A stretch of DNA of 64,000 nucleotides from a virus, in IMG/VR virus record IMGVR_UViG_3300018065_000011, positions 248,001-312,000 of that record. One strand, given 5' to 3'. Each line of letters begins with the position of its first letter. Positions within the stretch are counted from its first letter, which is position 1. This document shows, piece by piece, positions 16,834 to 23,899 of this stretch. A program made the translations under genes and the position numbers. The notes under the pieces are model-generated. The model was not told where the DNA came from. It ran no database searches and was given only the letters and a program-made list of their open reading frames with translations.

Positions 16834-17439
16834 ATGGATCGTCGTACCTTCCTAGGAACCACGCCTGCCGTCGCTGCGGTGGCCTTGGCTGCTCCTGCTG
16901 AGGCCAGGGCTGAGGTATCAAGCTCTGGCGCGTTTCGACTCATTTCGGAGGAGCGATTTGAGTACGTTCCCCTGCGAGTCCATCTTCTCCCACAACACCT
17001 TCCCCATTCTGCGCTCGCTGACAAGCCGCAGCCGCATTGTGTGCATCACTACGTCGTGGAGTGTCCGTATCCTGCCGAGTCGTATGCGTGGCTTTCCATC
17101 GTCGCTCATAAAAAGGGTCAGGTTTGGGTTGCGACTGATGCAGATGAACGAGTGACCCCAATCACGAAGCCCAGGCGGGTGATCTTTCCTCGCGTGGTGG
17201 AGGGTTCTGACGGCCGTCTTGCTGGGGGCAACACTGTCGGGGAGCGCATCGTCAAGGTCTACGAGGCGGTCTGCAAGCTCGGCTTCGACAATGTGAAGCC
17301 CGATGAGACCGACTGGAAGGTCGTGTGGGTCGAGTTTTGTTGCAGTGACGGGCGCTGGGAGCACATCATCGCGGGTTTGCCAATTTCTTGGGCGTCGGAG
17401 CTTCCTTTGAACGTGCTGGTCTCGCAGCAGATCGGTTGA
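16834..17439 (+). CDS. Putative Tat-exported protein of unknown function
   Basis: 201 residues. The N-terminus MDRRTFLGTTPAVAAVALAAPAEARA has a twin-arginine motif (DRRTFLG), a hydrophobic stretch and an A-x-A cleavage site near residue 26, as expected for Tat export of a folded protein. The mature part has several His and Cys residues (HCVHHYVVECPYP, VEFCCSDGRW) that could bind a metal or cofactor, but no known enzyme motif was recognised. The next gene begins just past its stop. Tat substrates are unusual in phage genomes; a host-derived accessory gene is possible. Confidence 0.7.
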   Translation: MDRRTFLGTTPAVAAVALAAPAEARAEVSSSGAFRLISEERFEYVPLRVHLLPQHLPHSALADKPQPHCVHHYVVECPYPAESYAWLSIVAHKKGQVWVATDADERVTPITKPRRVIFPRVVEGSDGRLAGGNTVGERIVKVYEAVCKLGFDNVKPDETDWKVVWVEFCCSDGRWEHIIAGLPISWASELPLNVLVSQQIG

Positions 17440-17441
17440 CG

Positions 17442-18230
17442 GTGATCGATCTAGCGAAACACGCGGATTACATCCGGTCACTCGTGACGGAGACGTTCGC
17501 TCCGCGTCTGCGTCAGTTTCAGATCGATTTTGACGACGCGCTCCAGCAGGTCTACCTTGGTCTTCTGGTTCGCAACGAGGGAGACTGTCCCTTCGATCCC
17601 GCCGCAGGGGCCTTGACCACGTATCTCTACTGGGCCGTGAACGGCATGACGTGCAACATGGTGGCTAGGGAGTGGCATCGTCGGCGTCAGGGGGTGGTCA
17701 TGGCTCTTGAGCAACATGGTTACCGATACGATGCTTTGGATGGTCTGCCTCGGCGCGAGATTCTGATGGCGGCTCCTCCAGAGCTACCGGACCGAAGCTC
17801 GGTAGTCGTGGTTGAATTAGAGGATTACGTGGAAGGAGAGGATGAGACGGTTGGGGTTGTGTTGGAGAGCAGGCTTCGTGAAGGCTGGAGTCGCACCAGG
17901 ATTTCCAGGGAGCGGGATTTTCCGCGGGAGAGGATCAAGCATGCAGACGCTACTCTTTGGGCGTTCTGGCAGGCGGATAGAATGTCGTCCGAAGACCCTG
18001 TGGACAAGAGACCAGAGCTTTCAAGGAAGGCACAGGTCAGCACCATAGCGAGGCGTCTTCTATCGCTCTTATCTTCCAAGGGTCCGATGCGATCGTGGGA
18101 GTTGGCTCAGGATGCCGGACTAGGCACGGCCCGAGTCCGTCGCGTACTTTGTTGGCTGGCCGAACGTGGCGGGGTCCGCAAACTGGGGGATCAATGGGAG
18201 CCCTGTGTGAGAATGCGAGTCACGGAATGA
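17442..18230 (+). CDS. Sigma-70-like transcription factor with C-terminal winged helix
   Basis: 262 residues from GTG 17442; TTG 17436 or an ATG at 17388 are alternatives with more overlap. Residues 12-85 resemble sigma region 2: a helix with FDDALQQVYLGLLVRNEG, then FDPAAGALTTYLYWAVNGMTCNMVAREWHRRR, as in ECF-type factors. Residues 140-180 contain a helix-turn-helix-like segment (LREGWSRTRISRERDFPRER) where region 4 would lie. The last 60 residues look like a winged helix (ELAQDAGLGTARVRRVLCWLAERG). It may direct host RNA polymerase to phage promoters, for example either class described here. The assignment is by pattern only. The final codons (MRVTE) begin the series of repeated gene junctions. 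Confidence 0.55.
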   Translation: MIDLAKHADYIRSLVTETFAPRLRQFQIDFDDALQQVYLGLLVRNEGDCPFDPAAGALTTYLYWAVNGMTCNMVAREWHRRRQGVVMALEQHGYRYDALDGLPRREILMAAPPELPDRSSVVVVELEDYVEGEDETVGVVLESRLREGWSRTRISRERDFPRERIKHADATLWAFWQADRMSSEDPVDKRPELSRKAQVSTIARRLLSLLSSKGPMRSWELAQDAGLGTARVRRVLCWLAERGGVRKLGDQWEPCVRMRVTE

Positions 18231-18394
18231 AGCAGCAGAACACATGCGAACGATGCAAGCGCGTCGAGGAATGGCCGCTTTGGCTGGTGAAGTGTAGTGT
18301 TTGCAGACGACTACTCTGTTCGCGCTGCGCCTTTGCTTATGGCTCCGGCTACATTTGCTTCGGCTGCCGCATGTGGAGTGAGGTTACGGAATGA
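18227..18394 (+). CDS. Small double zinc-finger protein
   Basis: 55 residues, ATG overlapping the stop of the sigma-like gene. Four C-x-x-C pairs are visible: C7/C10, C23/C26, C31/C34 and C44/C47, enough for two zinc sites in a cross-brace or tandem ribbon. The rest is basic and aromatic. It ends SEVTE, encoded by the shared junction sequence. Such tiny zinc proteins often bind nucleic acid or a host protein; no specific function can be assigned. Confidence 0.7.
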   Translation: MKQQNTCERCKRVEEWPLWLVKCSVCRRLLCSRCAFAYGSGYICFGCRMWSEVTE

Positions 18395-18660
18395 GGAAAC
18401 GAGGACCGCGACCCTACCGCTATGAGGTGGATCTGGGGATGCTGCCGGAGGGCGCTACGGCCGCCCAGCTTGATCGCTTCTGCGAGGTACTCCAGCGGAT
18501 TGTGGATGAGGACGACACCGACCTTGCTCACGTCGTGGCGTGCTTCGAGGCCCGCAACCCCAACCCACCTTCGGGCCACCAGCTCTGCTGGGGATGGCCG
18601 ACGAAAGAGAACTGGAACGACGCGATCCGAGAGGTATTCGGCAGCGAGGTTACGCCATGA
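18391..18660 (+). CDS. Small unknown phage protein (array gene)
   Basis: 89 residues, started by the junction at 18380-18394. It is acidic after a basic N-terminus, with a helix at about 25-50 (QLDRFCEVLQRIVDEDDTDL) and a Trp-rich segment near the end (LCWGWPTKENW). It ends SEVTP, again from the junction. No family was recognised. Confidence 0.65.
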   Translation: MRKRGPRPYRYEVDLGMLPEGATAAQLDRFCEVLQRIVDEDDTDLAHVVACFEARNPNPPSGHQLCWGWPTKENWNDAIREVFGSEVTP

Positions 18661-18932
18661 TGACAAAGCAACGGCGGCACGAACTGGAGGAGGCGCTCGC
18701 GAAGGTGCGCGAGGCCGAGGTCTTACTCGATCGGGCGTACGACGCCTATTGCGACTCGCCTCGGTCCGAGGAGGTCGAGCGCGAGTTTGACGGTGTGGCA
18801 GATCGTCAGTGGAGCATTCTCAGCTCTCTCAAGGACGCTATCTACGACGTTGTGAGGACGTTGGAGGGCCGCTATGGGATCGCCGTCACAATCGCCGGGA
18901 AAGTAGACCAGGAGGAGGTTACGGATTCATGA
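18657..18932 (+). CDS. Small helical phage protein (array gene)
   Basis: 91 residues, with two consecutive ATGs at 18657 and 18660. Residues 5-70 form long charged helices (ELEEALAKVREAEVLLDRAY, later SSLKDAIYDVVRTLE), suggesting a coiled-coil dimer. It ends EEVTDS; here the junction carries three extra bases before the next ATG. Function unknown. Confidence 0.65.
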   Translation: MMTKQRRHELEEALAKVREAEVLLDRAYDAYCDSPRSEEVEREFDGVADRQWSILSSLKDAIYDVVRTLEGRYGIAVTIAGKVDQEEVTDS

Positions 18933-19174
18933 GAAAGCACGAAGACGGCGAGAGGCTGTGGCGTGGGACGCTCAGGTGTCGCGACTGCGGCGAGGTTCTC
19001 AACATCGCCGAGAACGTCCCCGAAAACAAGAAGGCGCAGGTTGGGATGAGCGCTCCGCTCGTCGCTGGTCGATGTCCCAACGGGTGCCGTTCGACATGTT
19101 CGGACATGAACATGAACACGACGTTGGCGTGGGAGCCGGAGGTTACGGAAACGAGCCGAGAACATCGTGAATGA
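18929..19174 (+). CDS. Small zinc-ribbon protein (array gene)
   Basis: 81 residues, ATG from the junction at 18915-18932. It contains C-R-D-C near residue 17, then C-P-N-G-C and a further Cys near 50-60, likely one zinc site. The junction sequence recurs at its 3' end but without a start inside it, so the frame runs on to a stop 25 bases further, giving a tail VTETSREHRE. This looks like a junction that lost its start codon. Confidence 0.6.
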   Translation: MRKHEDGERLWRGTLRCRDCGEVLNIAENVPENKKAQVGMSAPLVAGRCPNGCRSTCSDMNMNTTLAWEPEVTETSREHRE

Positions 19175-19349
19175 AGTCCTCGATGAACTACGGGGCCGGA
19201 AGGGCTTTGGTAGCCTCATCGATGAAGTCCGACAGGACCATGAGGTATACGCCGAGATGTACGAGGCTCTCGTTGAACGAGTCGAGATCGGAACGACAAG
19301 CGACAACGAGCCATCCAACTCCTACTTCTATCCCGAGGTTTCGCCATGA
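19167..19349 (+). CDS. Small acidic phage protein (array gene)
   Basis: 60 residues from GTG 19167, overlapping the previous stop; a nearby ATG at 19171 is in another frame with a poor, basic translation. Mostly helical (LIDEVRQDHEVYAEMYEALVE) and acidic. It ends YPEVSP from the junction variant GAGGTTTCG. No family recognised. Confidence 0.6.
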   Translation: MNEVLDELRGRKGFGSLIDEVRQDHEVYAEMYEALVERVEIGTTSDNEPSNSYFYPEVSP

Positions 19350-19708
19350 ACGACACCTACCGCACTCAAGACACTCCAAGTGCCCGAAACGGCCCGACAA
19401 CACGCTGGCGTAAGGTCGTAGCCAACACCCAACGCTTTGGCGCCACGGCTGCAATGGCCCCGCTTTCCTGGTTGCTCATGGCGGTCACCGTGCGCCACAT
19501 ACACAGCCCTGGCGCCTTGGTGTTCGTCGCCATCATGTTTTTCTTCCTGGTTGGAGGAGCGGCGCTTGGCCTCGCTTGCGTGGTGTCCGCCATTCGAGAG
19601 AAGGAAGGAGAGGATATGGTCGCAATCTGCACAGCAGTGGTAGTGGTCGGGATCCTACCGACTTGCGCCGTACTGCTGGCTGCCGTTCTCGGGGAGGTTT
19701 CGCCATGA
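19346..19708 (+). CDS. Small membrane protein (array gene)
   Basis: 120 residues. A polar N-terminus of about 30 residues is followed by three hydrophobic segments near 35-50, 57-80 and 92-116. It should be an inner-membrane protein. It ends GEVSP from the junction. No lysis or transport motif was recognised; an accessory role at the host membrane is a guess. Confidence 0.65.
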   Translation: MNDTYRTQDTPSARNGPTTRWRKVVANTQRFGATAAMAPLSWLLMAVTVRHIHSPGALVFVAIMFFFLVGGAALGLACVVSAIREKEGEDMVAICTAVVVVGILPTCAVLLAAVLGEVSP

Positions 19709-19941
19709 GCACGAAACGAGGAACCTGCTCTGGCGTGCCCCATGCGCTATCTCTCAGCCAGCTTCCGACTCCACCCGTAGGTTCGTTGTACCTTGAAAAG
19801 GATCGCGACGGGTGCGTGATCGCGGTGTGGCGTTACGAGGCCGAGGGGAAGTGGGTCAAGCTTGGATGCGAGAAGTGTGACCGGCTCGAAGCCGATGTGA
19901 AAGAGGCGATCCAGATCCTCGAAGGGGGCGCCCTCTACTGA
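19705..19941 (+). CDS. Small unknown phage protein (array gene)
   Basis: 78 residues, ATG from the junction at 19694-19708. It has a Pro-rich middle (LPTPPVGSLYL), a strand pair (CVIAVWRYEAEGKWVKLG) and a C-terminal helix with a CEKC pair. Between this gene and the next junction (19942-20020) lies 79 bases with no clear start, although one frame reads a hydrophobic peptide ending KPEVTQ, as if a very short gene or a gene remnant were present. Confidence 0.6.
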   Translation: MSTKRGTCSGVPHALSLSQLPTPPVGSLYLEKDRDGCVIAVWRYEAEGKWVKLGCEKCDRLEADVKEAIQILEGGALY

Positions 19942-20020
19942 CAGCGTCGGGCTTGGCGGCGCTAGGGTTGCTCAGAACTGCCATCGGCGTCGGACCACAG
20001 CAGAAGCCAGAGGTTACGCA

Positions 20021-20383
20021 ATGAGTCAGAAACGAGCAGTACCGCGGTTGCCATGGGGCTCGCATACGGTCGCGATCAAGCCGAGGCGGAGACACAGGCA
20101 CAGCTTGCAGTGCTCTATCGTTTCGCGGAAGCTGAGGAAGATGGGTAAGTCGCCTCCCAGAGACGAGAGTCCGTTCCCCGCGTGCCCGGTTGGCATCCCG
20201 GAGTACAGGCCGCAGCCGTTTGGCCTGCTGTACCGATGCTACGGGTGCAGAAAGGCGCTGTCGGTCCGGCGCATGGTCTGTGCTGCTGGGTTGCCAGTGG
20301 GCATCATTCACAGCCAGAGGAAGGATCTGATGCCTTATCGAGATCGGCCTGATACTCGGCTGCTCAACGGCAAAAAGATCTGA
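20021..20383 (+). CDS. Small Cys-containing phage protein, start uncertain
   Basis: 120 residues from the ATG in the junction at 20010-20024. Residues 1-40 are very basic and may not be the true product: an overlapping frame at 20053-20148 reads a more normal acidic 31-residue peptide (QAEAETQAQLAVLYRFAEAE). A second start at ATG 20141, behind GAGGAAG, would give an 80-residue protein with a C-P-V-G and C-Y-G-C pair, which looks genuine. Either the gene starts at 20141, or the 5' part has suffered a frameshift. Confidence 0.45.
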   Translation: MSQKRAVPRLPWGSHTVAIKPRRRHRHSLQCSIVSRKLRKMGKSPPRDESPFPACPVGIPEYRPQPFGLLYRCYGCRKALSVRRMVCAAGLPVGIIHSQRKDLMPYRDRPDTRLLNGKKI

Positions 20384-20420
20384 GTTGTCTAGATGACAGT
20401 CGTTCGGGGTAGAACAGAGT

Positions 20421-20615
20421 ATGGCCAAGATCGACAAAACCGAGGCACGCGGTGTTCTCGGTCATGCGAAGAGAACCGGCGAAGCGCTTGTCGATTTCGA
20501 CTCCAAGGAAGAAGCCGACGCCTTTGTTGACATACTGTATGGGCTATCTGACGAGATCGCCTGCGCAGGAGAGCAGCAGAAGGAGAGGTATCGGTTGAAG
20601 GTTGTCTATCTCTGA
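20421..20615 (+). CDS. Small unknown phage protein
   Basis: 64 residues, ATG 20421. A helix-strand arrangement (FDSKEEADAFVDILYGLSDEI) with a charged, Lys- and Glu-rich surface. It starts MAKIDKTEARG; the next gene starts MAEIDKAENER, so the two share a short N-terminal pattern. Nothing identifies a function. Confidence 0.6.
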   Translation: MAKIDKTEARGVLGHAKRTGEALVDFDSKEEADAFVDILYGLSDEIACAGEQQKERYRLKVVYL

Positions 20616-20627
20616 GTGGGCGAGACG

Positions 20628-21050
20628 ATGGCTGAAATTGACAAAGCGGAAAACGAACGGCTCAAGCGCGAGTTGGCGGAGACGAAACGCGTCAGCTTGG
20701 AGTGGCAGCGTGAGCGTCACAGTTTCAAGGCCCAGGCCGAGGCGAATATGCGCAGGGTAAACGCTGTGACAGGGGCGTTGCAGGAGTGCGTCGATGCGAT
20801 GGATGAAGTCGAGTCTCGCTGGGATGCACTGACGAACAGGGCCATCGCTGCACGGGACAAGGCTCGCGTGCTCATCAACGAGGCTGAGCCGAGGGGGTGT
20901 GAGGCGTGTGGCGAGCTAGAGAAGGCGCTACAGCGTGTCAAGGATGTCGTGGGGGCGATTCCGATCGACGGTTCGCCAGAGCAAGGGATCGTAACCGCCT
21001 TGAACATCGTTGATCAGGCTCTTGCCAAGAAGGCAGGCAATCGTGCGTGA
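20628..21050 (+). CDS. Coiled-coil phage protein
   Basis: 140 residues from ATG 20628; an in-frame GTG at 20616 directly follows the previous stop and is also possible. Residues 1-60 are a long charged coiled coil (ENERLKRELAETKRVSLEWQ). Residues 85-95 have a C-E-A-C pair, then helices to the end. The arrangement suggests a dimeric small protein. No family recognised. Confidence 0.65.
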   Translation: MAEIDKAENERLKRELAETKRVSLEWQRERHSFKAQAEANMRRVNAVTGALQECVDAMDEVESRWDALTNRAIAARDKARVLINEAEPRGCEACGELEKALQRVKDVVGAIPIDGSPEQGIVTALNIVDQALAKKAGNRA

Positions 21051-21336
21051 GGCGTGGCGAGACGATCTGGAATTCATGACGTGGCTGGAGTCGCTTGGGA
21101 AGCCCGTGCCAGAGAGAATGGATCCCATGGGACAGGCGATGACAGGTGCCATGTGGCTGGCGTGGAAAGCGAGAGTCGATACAGATTGTCTGGTGAAGGC
21201 TGCTCGGGACGTGTGCGCCCTACACGTTGATGGGCAGCACGTGGCCGATGCAGACATGGATGCCGCAATCGGAAGTCTCCGTGCTGCTCTTGCGGCCTCG
21301 AAACCGTGGGTGGACCTAGCCAGGAGAACCCAGTAG
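21043..21336 (+). CDS. Small unknown phage protein
   Basis: 97 residues from GTG 21043, overlapping the previous gene by 8 bases. Helical, with several Trp and Met residues (FMTWLESLGKPVPERMDPMG, AMWLAWKARV). A weak similarity to small phage proteins of the EAD/Ea22 type cannot be tested here. It is followed within two bases by the next gene. Confidence 0.6.
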   Translation: MREAWRDDLEFMTWLESLGKPVPERMDPMGQAMTGAMWLAWKARVDTDCLVKAARDVCALHVDGQHVADADMDAAIGSLRAALAASKPWVDLARRTQ

Positions 21337-21337
21337 C

Positions 21338-21868
21338 ATGGACGCTCAGCAACTTATCAAGGCGCTCAGGGAAGTGTGCGAGGAGACGGCGGATAGCTGT
21401 GTGAGAGCGTTCGCGGCCAGCCTCGCTGACAAGATCGAGATGGCCGAAACGGAGCGCAAGATCGGCGTACTACCCAACGCTGCGCTCCCTCCAAAAGCCG
21501 TGAGCGAGTGGGAGAAGGGGCGGTATGCGGCGATCGATGCTGCCCGCGAGGCGGAGAAAATCGAGCTAGACCGCCGTAAGGAGTACGTCTCATGGATCGT
21601 GGCGAAGGACATCCCGGTGTATCGGCAGCCGTCTGAGAAAATGGGGAGAGCTAGAGACTATTCCAATCTCAGGAAGACCCTTCGCAAGAACATACTGGAA
21701 GGGCGTGGCTGCGGTTTCATCGAATTGGCCTGCGACAACTGCGGCACGCGTCTTTTTGACAGCAACGCCATGACGCTATCGTCGTCTCCTCCGCAATTCT
21801 ACGCTGATTGCTGTGGCTGCGGGCGTCGCTACTACCTGACTCTGGACGCGCGAGCGCATGTCTTTTGA
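21338..21868 (+). CDS. Phage protein with C-terminal zinc ribbon
   Basis: 176 residues. The N-terminal 105 residues are helical (QQLIKALREVCEETADSCVR, later KIELDRRKEYVSWI). The C-terminal 55 residues hold C-D-N-C and C-C-G-C pairs, a probable zinc ribbon. It may bind nucleic acid. The gene overlaps the next ATG by 11 bases. Confidence 0.65.
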   Translation: MDAQQLIKALREVCEETADSCVRAFAASLADKIEMAETERKIGVLPNAALPPKAVSEWEKGRYAAIDAAREAEKIELDRRKEYVSWIVAKDIPVYRQPSEKMGRARDYSNLRKTLRKNILEGRGCGFIELACDNCGTRLFDSNAMTLSSSPPQFYADCCGCGRRYYLTLDARAHVF

Positions 21869-22046
21869 GGATCGTAGCTTTGAACGAGCGATGGGGATGG
21901 GCGGTCCTTCTGCCGCTTTGTGCTACTACTGGTTGCGCGATGGCATTCCGGCCGGATGGGTGGCCTTCACATGGCTGGGCTTCTCGCTCCTGTTGCTTGT
22001 CTTGTCGCTCAGGAAGGGTTTGAAGCGGAGACGGCATGGCCGTTGA
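21858..22046 (+). CDS. Single-pass membrane protein
   Basis: 62 residues with one clear membrane segment (about 33-51, WVAFTWLGFSLLLLVLSL) followed by a basic tail (RKGLKRRRHGR). The positive-inside rule places the C-terminus in the cytoplasm. Overlaps both neighbours by about 11 bases, so it belongs to this coupled series. Confidence 0.6.
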   Translation: MSFEDRSFERAMGMGGPSAALCYYWLRDGIPAGWVAFTWLGFSLLLLVLSLRKGLKRRRHGR

Positions 22047-22353
22047 GGTCTGCCCCGAGTGCGGGGAAGAAAGCCCCTTGCTTCAGACGGAGGCACAGTG
22101 CGAAGCCTGTGGCCATGTCCTGTTCCATTTTGTGTGCCCCACATGCGAACATGAGCGGGCCGGGGGATACGGACATGGGAGTGCCTTGCGGCGTGTGGTT
22201 TTGAAAGACGTTCCCGAACAGTACAAGCACCCTCACTACTGCTGTTGTTGTGGACAATGTGCTGCGCCTGTGGCAACTTTCGAGTACACTAGGCGCTTTC
22301 GTGGCTGTCGGAATGAGCACGAGGCACCTGATCCAGATCTCCTCGATGACTAG
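22036..22353 (+). CDS. Multi-zinc-ribbon protein
   Basis: 105 residues. Cys pairs CPECG, CEACG, CPTC and the cluster CCCCGQC indicate two or more zinc sites. The C-terminus is acidic. Such proteins often act as nucleic-acid or protein adaptors. It is one of several small zinc proteins in this region (18227, 18929, 21338, 22716, 23282). Confidence 0.65.
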   Translation: MAVEVCPECGEESPLLQTEAQCEACGHVLFHFVCPTCEHERAGGYGHGSALRRVVLKDVPEQYKHPHYCCCCGQCAAPVATFEYTRRFRGCRNEHEAPDPDLLDD

Positions 22354-22362
22354 GAGTGAACG

Positions 22363-22719
22363 ATGCCAACCAATCTCACGGCCGTCTCGTTTAGTCCGTT
22401 TCCTCTGGATCTGATCGGGAAGGCGGATACCTTCATTCGGTTCCGTCCAGAGCATGTTTTGGAGGGGCATGGTCCTCTTTTGACCCAATTCCAGGCCCCG
22501 CAGATCGCCACTCCGGCCGAGGCAGAGCGTGAGGGCTCCTGGGAGCCCCGGTACGGCCTTGAGTGGTGGCCCGTTGGGCCGTCTCAACTCAGTGTTGCCG
22601 AGATCAAGACGCCTTTGCGGGAGTCTCTCAGGAGGCGACAGCGGGAAGGCCCACGGGAAGTGGATGTGACGCCCGAATTCGTGCGAGCGCTTTTGGGAGT
22701 GTCTGAGGACGACCAATGA
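22363..22719 (+). CDS. Small unknown phage protein
   Basis: 118 residues, ATG behind TAGGAGTG. The segment PFPLDLIGKADTFIRFRP and a Trp-containing strand (YGLEWWPVGP) suggest a small beta fold; the C-terminal third is a charged helix. Its last bases overlap the ATG of the next gene (ATGA). No family recognised. Confidence 0.6.
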   Translation: MPTNLTAVSFSPFPLDLIGKADTFIRFRPEHVLEGHGPLLTQFQAPQIATPAEAEREGSWEPRYGLEWWPVGPSQLSVAEIKTPLRESLRRRQREGPREVDVTPEFVRALLGVSEDDQ

Positions 22720-23312
22720 AACCTGAATTACCACCTGGATGGTACTGGGCCGGGGACGACTCCGCGACGCATGGGAGGGGATACGTCGTCGGAACAACGT
22801 CGGAAACCATTGCGGCGCAGGCGTGGAACGTTTGGCACCAAGAGACAGGCATTCCTCCCGAGCGTTGGAAGGAAATGACGACTGCTGAGGCCCGAGTCAA
22901 GAAGTTGAAAGAGCGCTGCGAAGGGTTGGAGGGCGAGCTAGTCTGGCATCAGACATACGTTCGGCCTCTCAACGATCCAGACAACCCGCGACACATTTCT
23001 GAAGTGCTTGAGACTCTCGAATACGCCGAGAGCCGGTTGAAGGTGGCCAAGGATGAACGAGATGCGGCCGAGGAAGAAGCCGACAGAGCCGAGACCTTCG
23101 CTGAGAAGCTGGCCGAGGCGCTGGAGATGGCGCTAGAAGAGTACGTCCATCGCGACAGCGAGGGCGGCCATCACTGTATTCACTGCGGAGCGGCGTGGAA
23201 AGACCCGGCTCAAGAACACCACGCGATGAAGTGCCACTTCATGCGTAGGATGCTCGCGGAGTACAAGAAAGCGATGAAGCCATGTACAACTGCGCAAGCT
23301 GCGAATCGTTAG
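22716..23312 (+). CDS. Coiled-coil protein with Trp-rich N-terminus and zinc motif
   Basis: 198 residues. Residues 1-55 (ELPPGWYWAGDDSATHGRGY) look like a small beta domain; 55-150 is a long acidic coiled coil; around 155-180 the pattern C-x-x-C...H...C...H (HHCIHCGAAWKDPAQEHHAMKCHF) suggests a zinc finger. It overlaps the next gene by 31 bases. Probable DNA- or protein-binding accessory protein. Confidence 0.6.
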   Translation: MKPELPPGWYWAGDDSATHGRGYVVGTTSETIAAQAWNVWHQETGIPPERWKEMTTAEARVKKLKERCEGLEGELVWHQTYVRPLNDPDNPRHISEVLETLEYAESRLKVAKDERDAAEEEADRAETFAEKLAEALEMALEEYVHRDSEGGHHCIHCGAAWKDPAQEHHAMKCHFMRRMLAEYKKAMKPCTTAQAANR

Positions 23313-23899
23313 TGAGAGAAGAAGAGGCTTTCCCCTGCCGGAACGAAGGCTGTTCGGTTCTCATGTGTTCGGAAGAGTGTCGCGGTCTTCATGAGAAGGA
23401 GCGGTGCGCTCGGAAGGATCCTGTTCCACCACGCCAAGATCACGAGTACACGCCGATAGAGATAGCGCACTTGCTGCGGATAGAGGACTGGCCCGGTACG
23501 CGCGTTGATGGTGAAGTGCGGCGTTTCCGTGCGTCGTTCATGAATTGCCGTGATCGAGAGCCAGCGCCCGAAGAGTACTGGGCCGCCGGAGAGGGCAGTG
23601 CTTTGCGCGCTAAGGGCTGGCCGACTACGCCAGACTACTCTGCGGACTTCTTGCCTGAGGCTCCGAACCCGAGTGAAGGGGCTGTCGATATACGGTCGGG
23701 CATTTACGGAGGCACACCTTGCGTCGTGGGGACACGTTTCCCCGTGTCGAATCTGCTGGCGGAGGTAGCCGACAGTGCTGTACTCGATGAGCTAGCTGAG
23801 GATTTTGACCAAGACCCGGAGGGCTTTCGGAAAGCAATTCGATGGGCCGCTTACTTCGTTGACCGGGTCAGAAGCCCAGAGACCGTGACGAAACGGTAG
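23282..23899 (+). CDS. MYND-like zinc finger fused to a DUF433-type domain
   Basis: 205 residues. Residues 4-43 have the Cys/His spacing of a MYND-type finger (C-x-x-C, then CRNEGC, MCSEEC, LHEKERC). Residues 138-200 resemble DUF433, a VapB-like antitoxin domain: IRSGIYGGTPCVVGTRFPVSN followed by VLDELAEDFDQDPEGFRKAI. DUF433 proteins usually pair with toxins; no partner toxin is recognisable next to it. A regulatory or anti-defence role is possible. The 3' end overlaps the convergent deacetylase gene by 49 bases. Confidence 0.6.
   Translation: MYNCASCESLVREEEAFPCRNEGCSVLMCSEECRGLHEKERCARKDPVPPRQDHEYTPIEIAHLLRIEDWPGTRVDGEVRRFRASFMNCRDREPAPEEYWAAGEGSALRAKGWPTTPDYSADFLPEAPNPSEGAVDIRSGIYGGTPCVVGTRFPVSNLLAEVADSAVLDELAEDFDQDPEGFRKAIRWAAYFVDRVRSPETVTKR

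Larger units (their letters stand above)
18217..20024 (+). other. Small-gene array with repeated junction GAGGTTACGNNATGA
   Basis: Eight closely similar sequences mark boundaries here: 18217-18230 (degenerate), 18380-18394, 18646-18660, 18915-18932 (3-base insertion), about 19139-19150 (no start inside), 19335-19349, 19694-19708 and 20010-20024. The core is GAGGTTACG or GAGGTTTCG, two bases, then ATGA. It supplies a Shine-Dalgarno (GAGGT), the end of the upstream gene (Glu-Val-Thr/Ser-x, stop) and the start of the downstream gene. The genes between are unrelated small proteins. The junction is not used outside this stretch. Confidence 0.75.
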
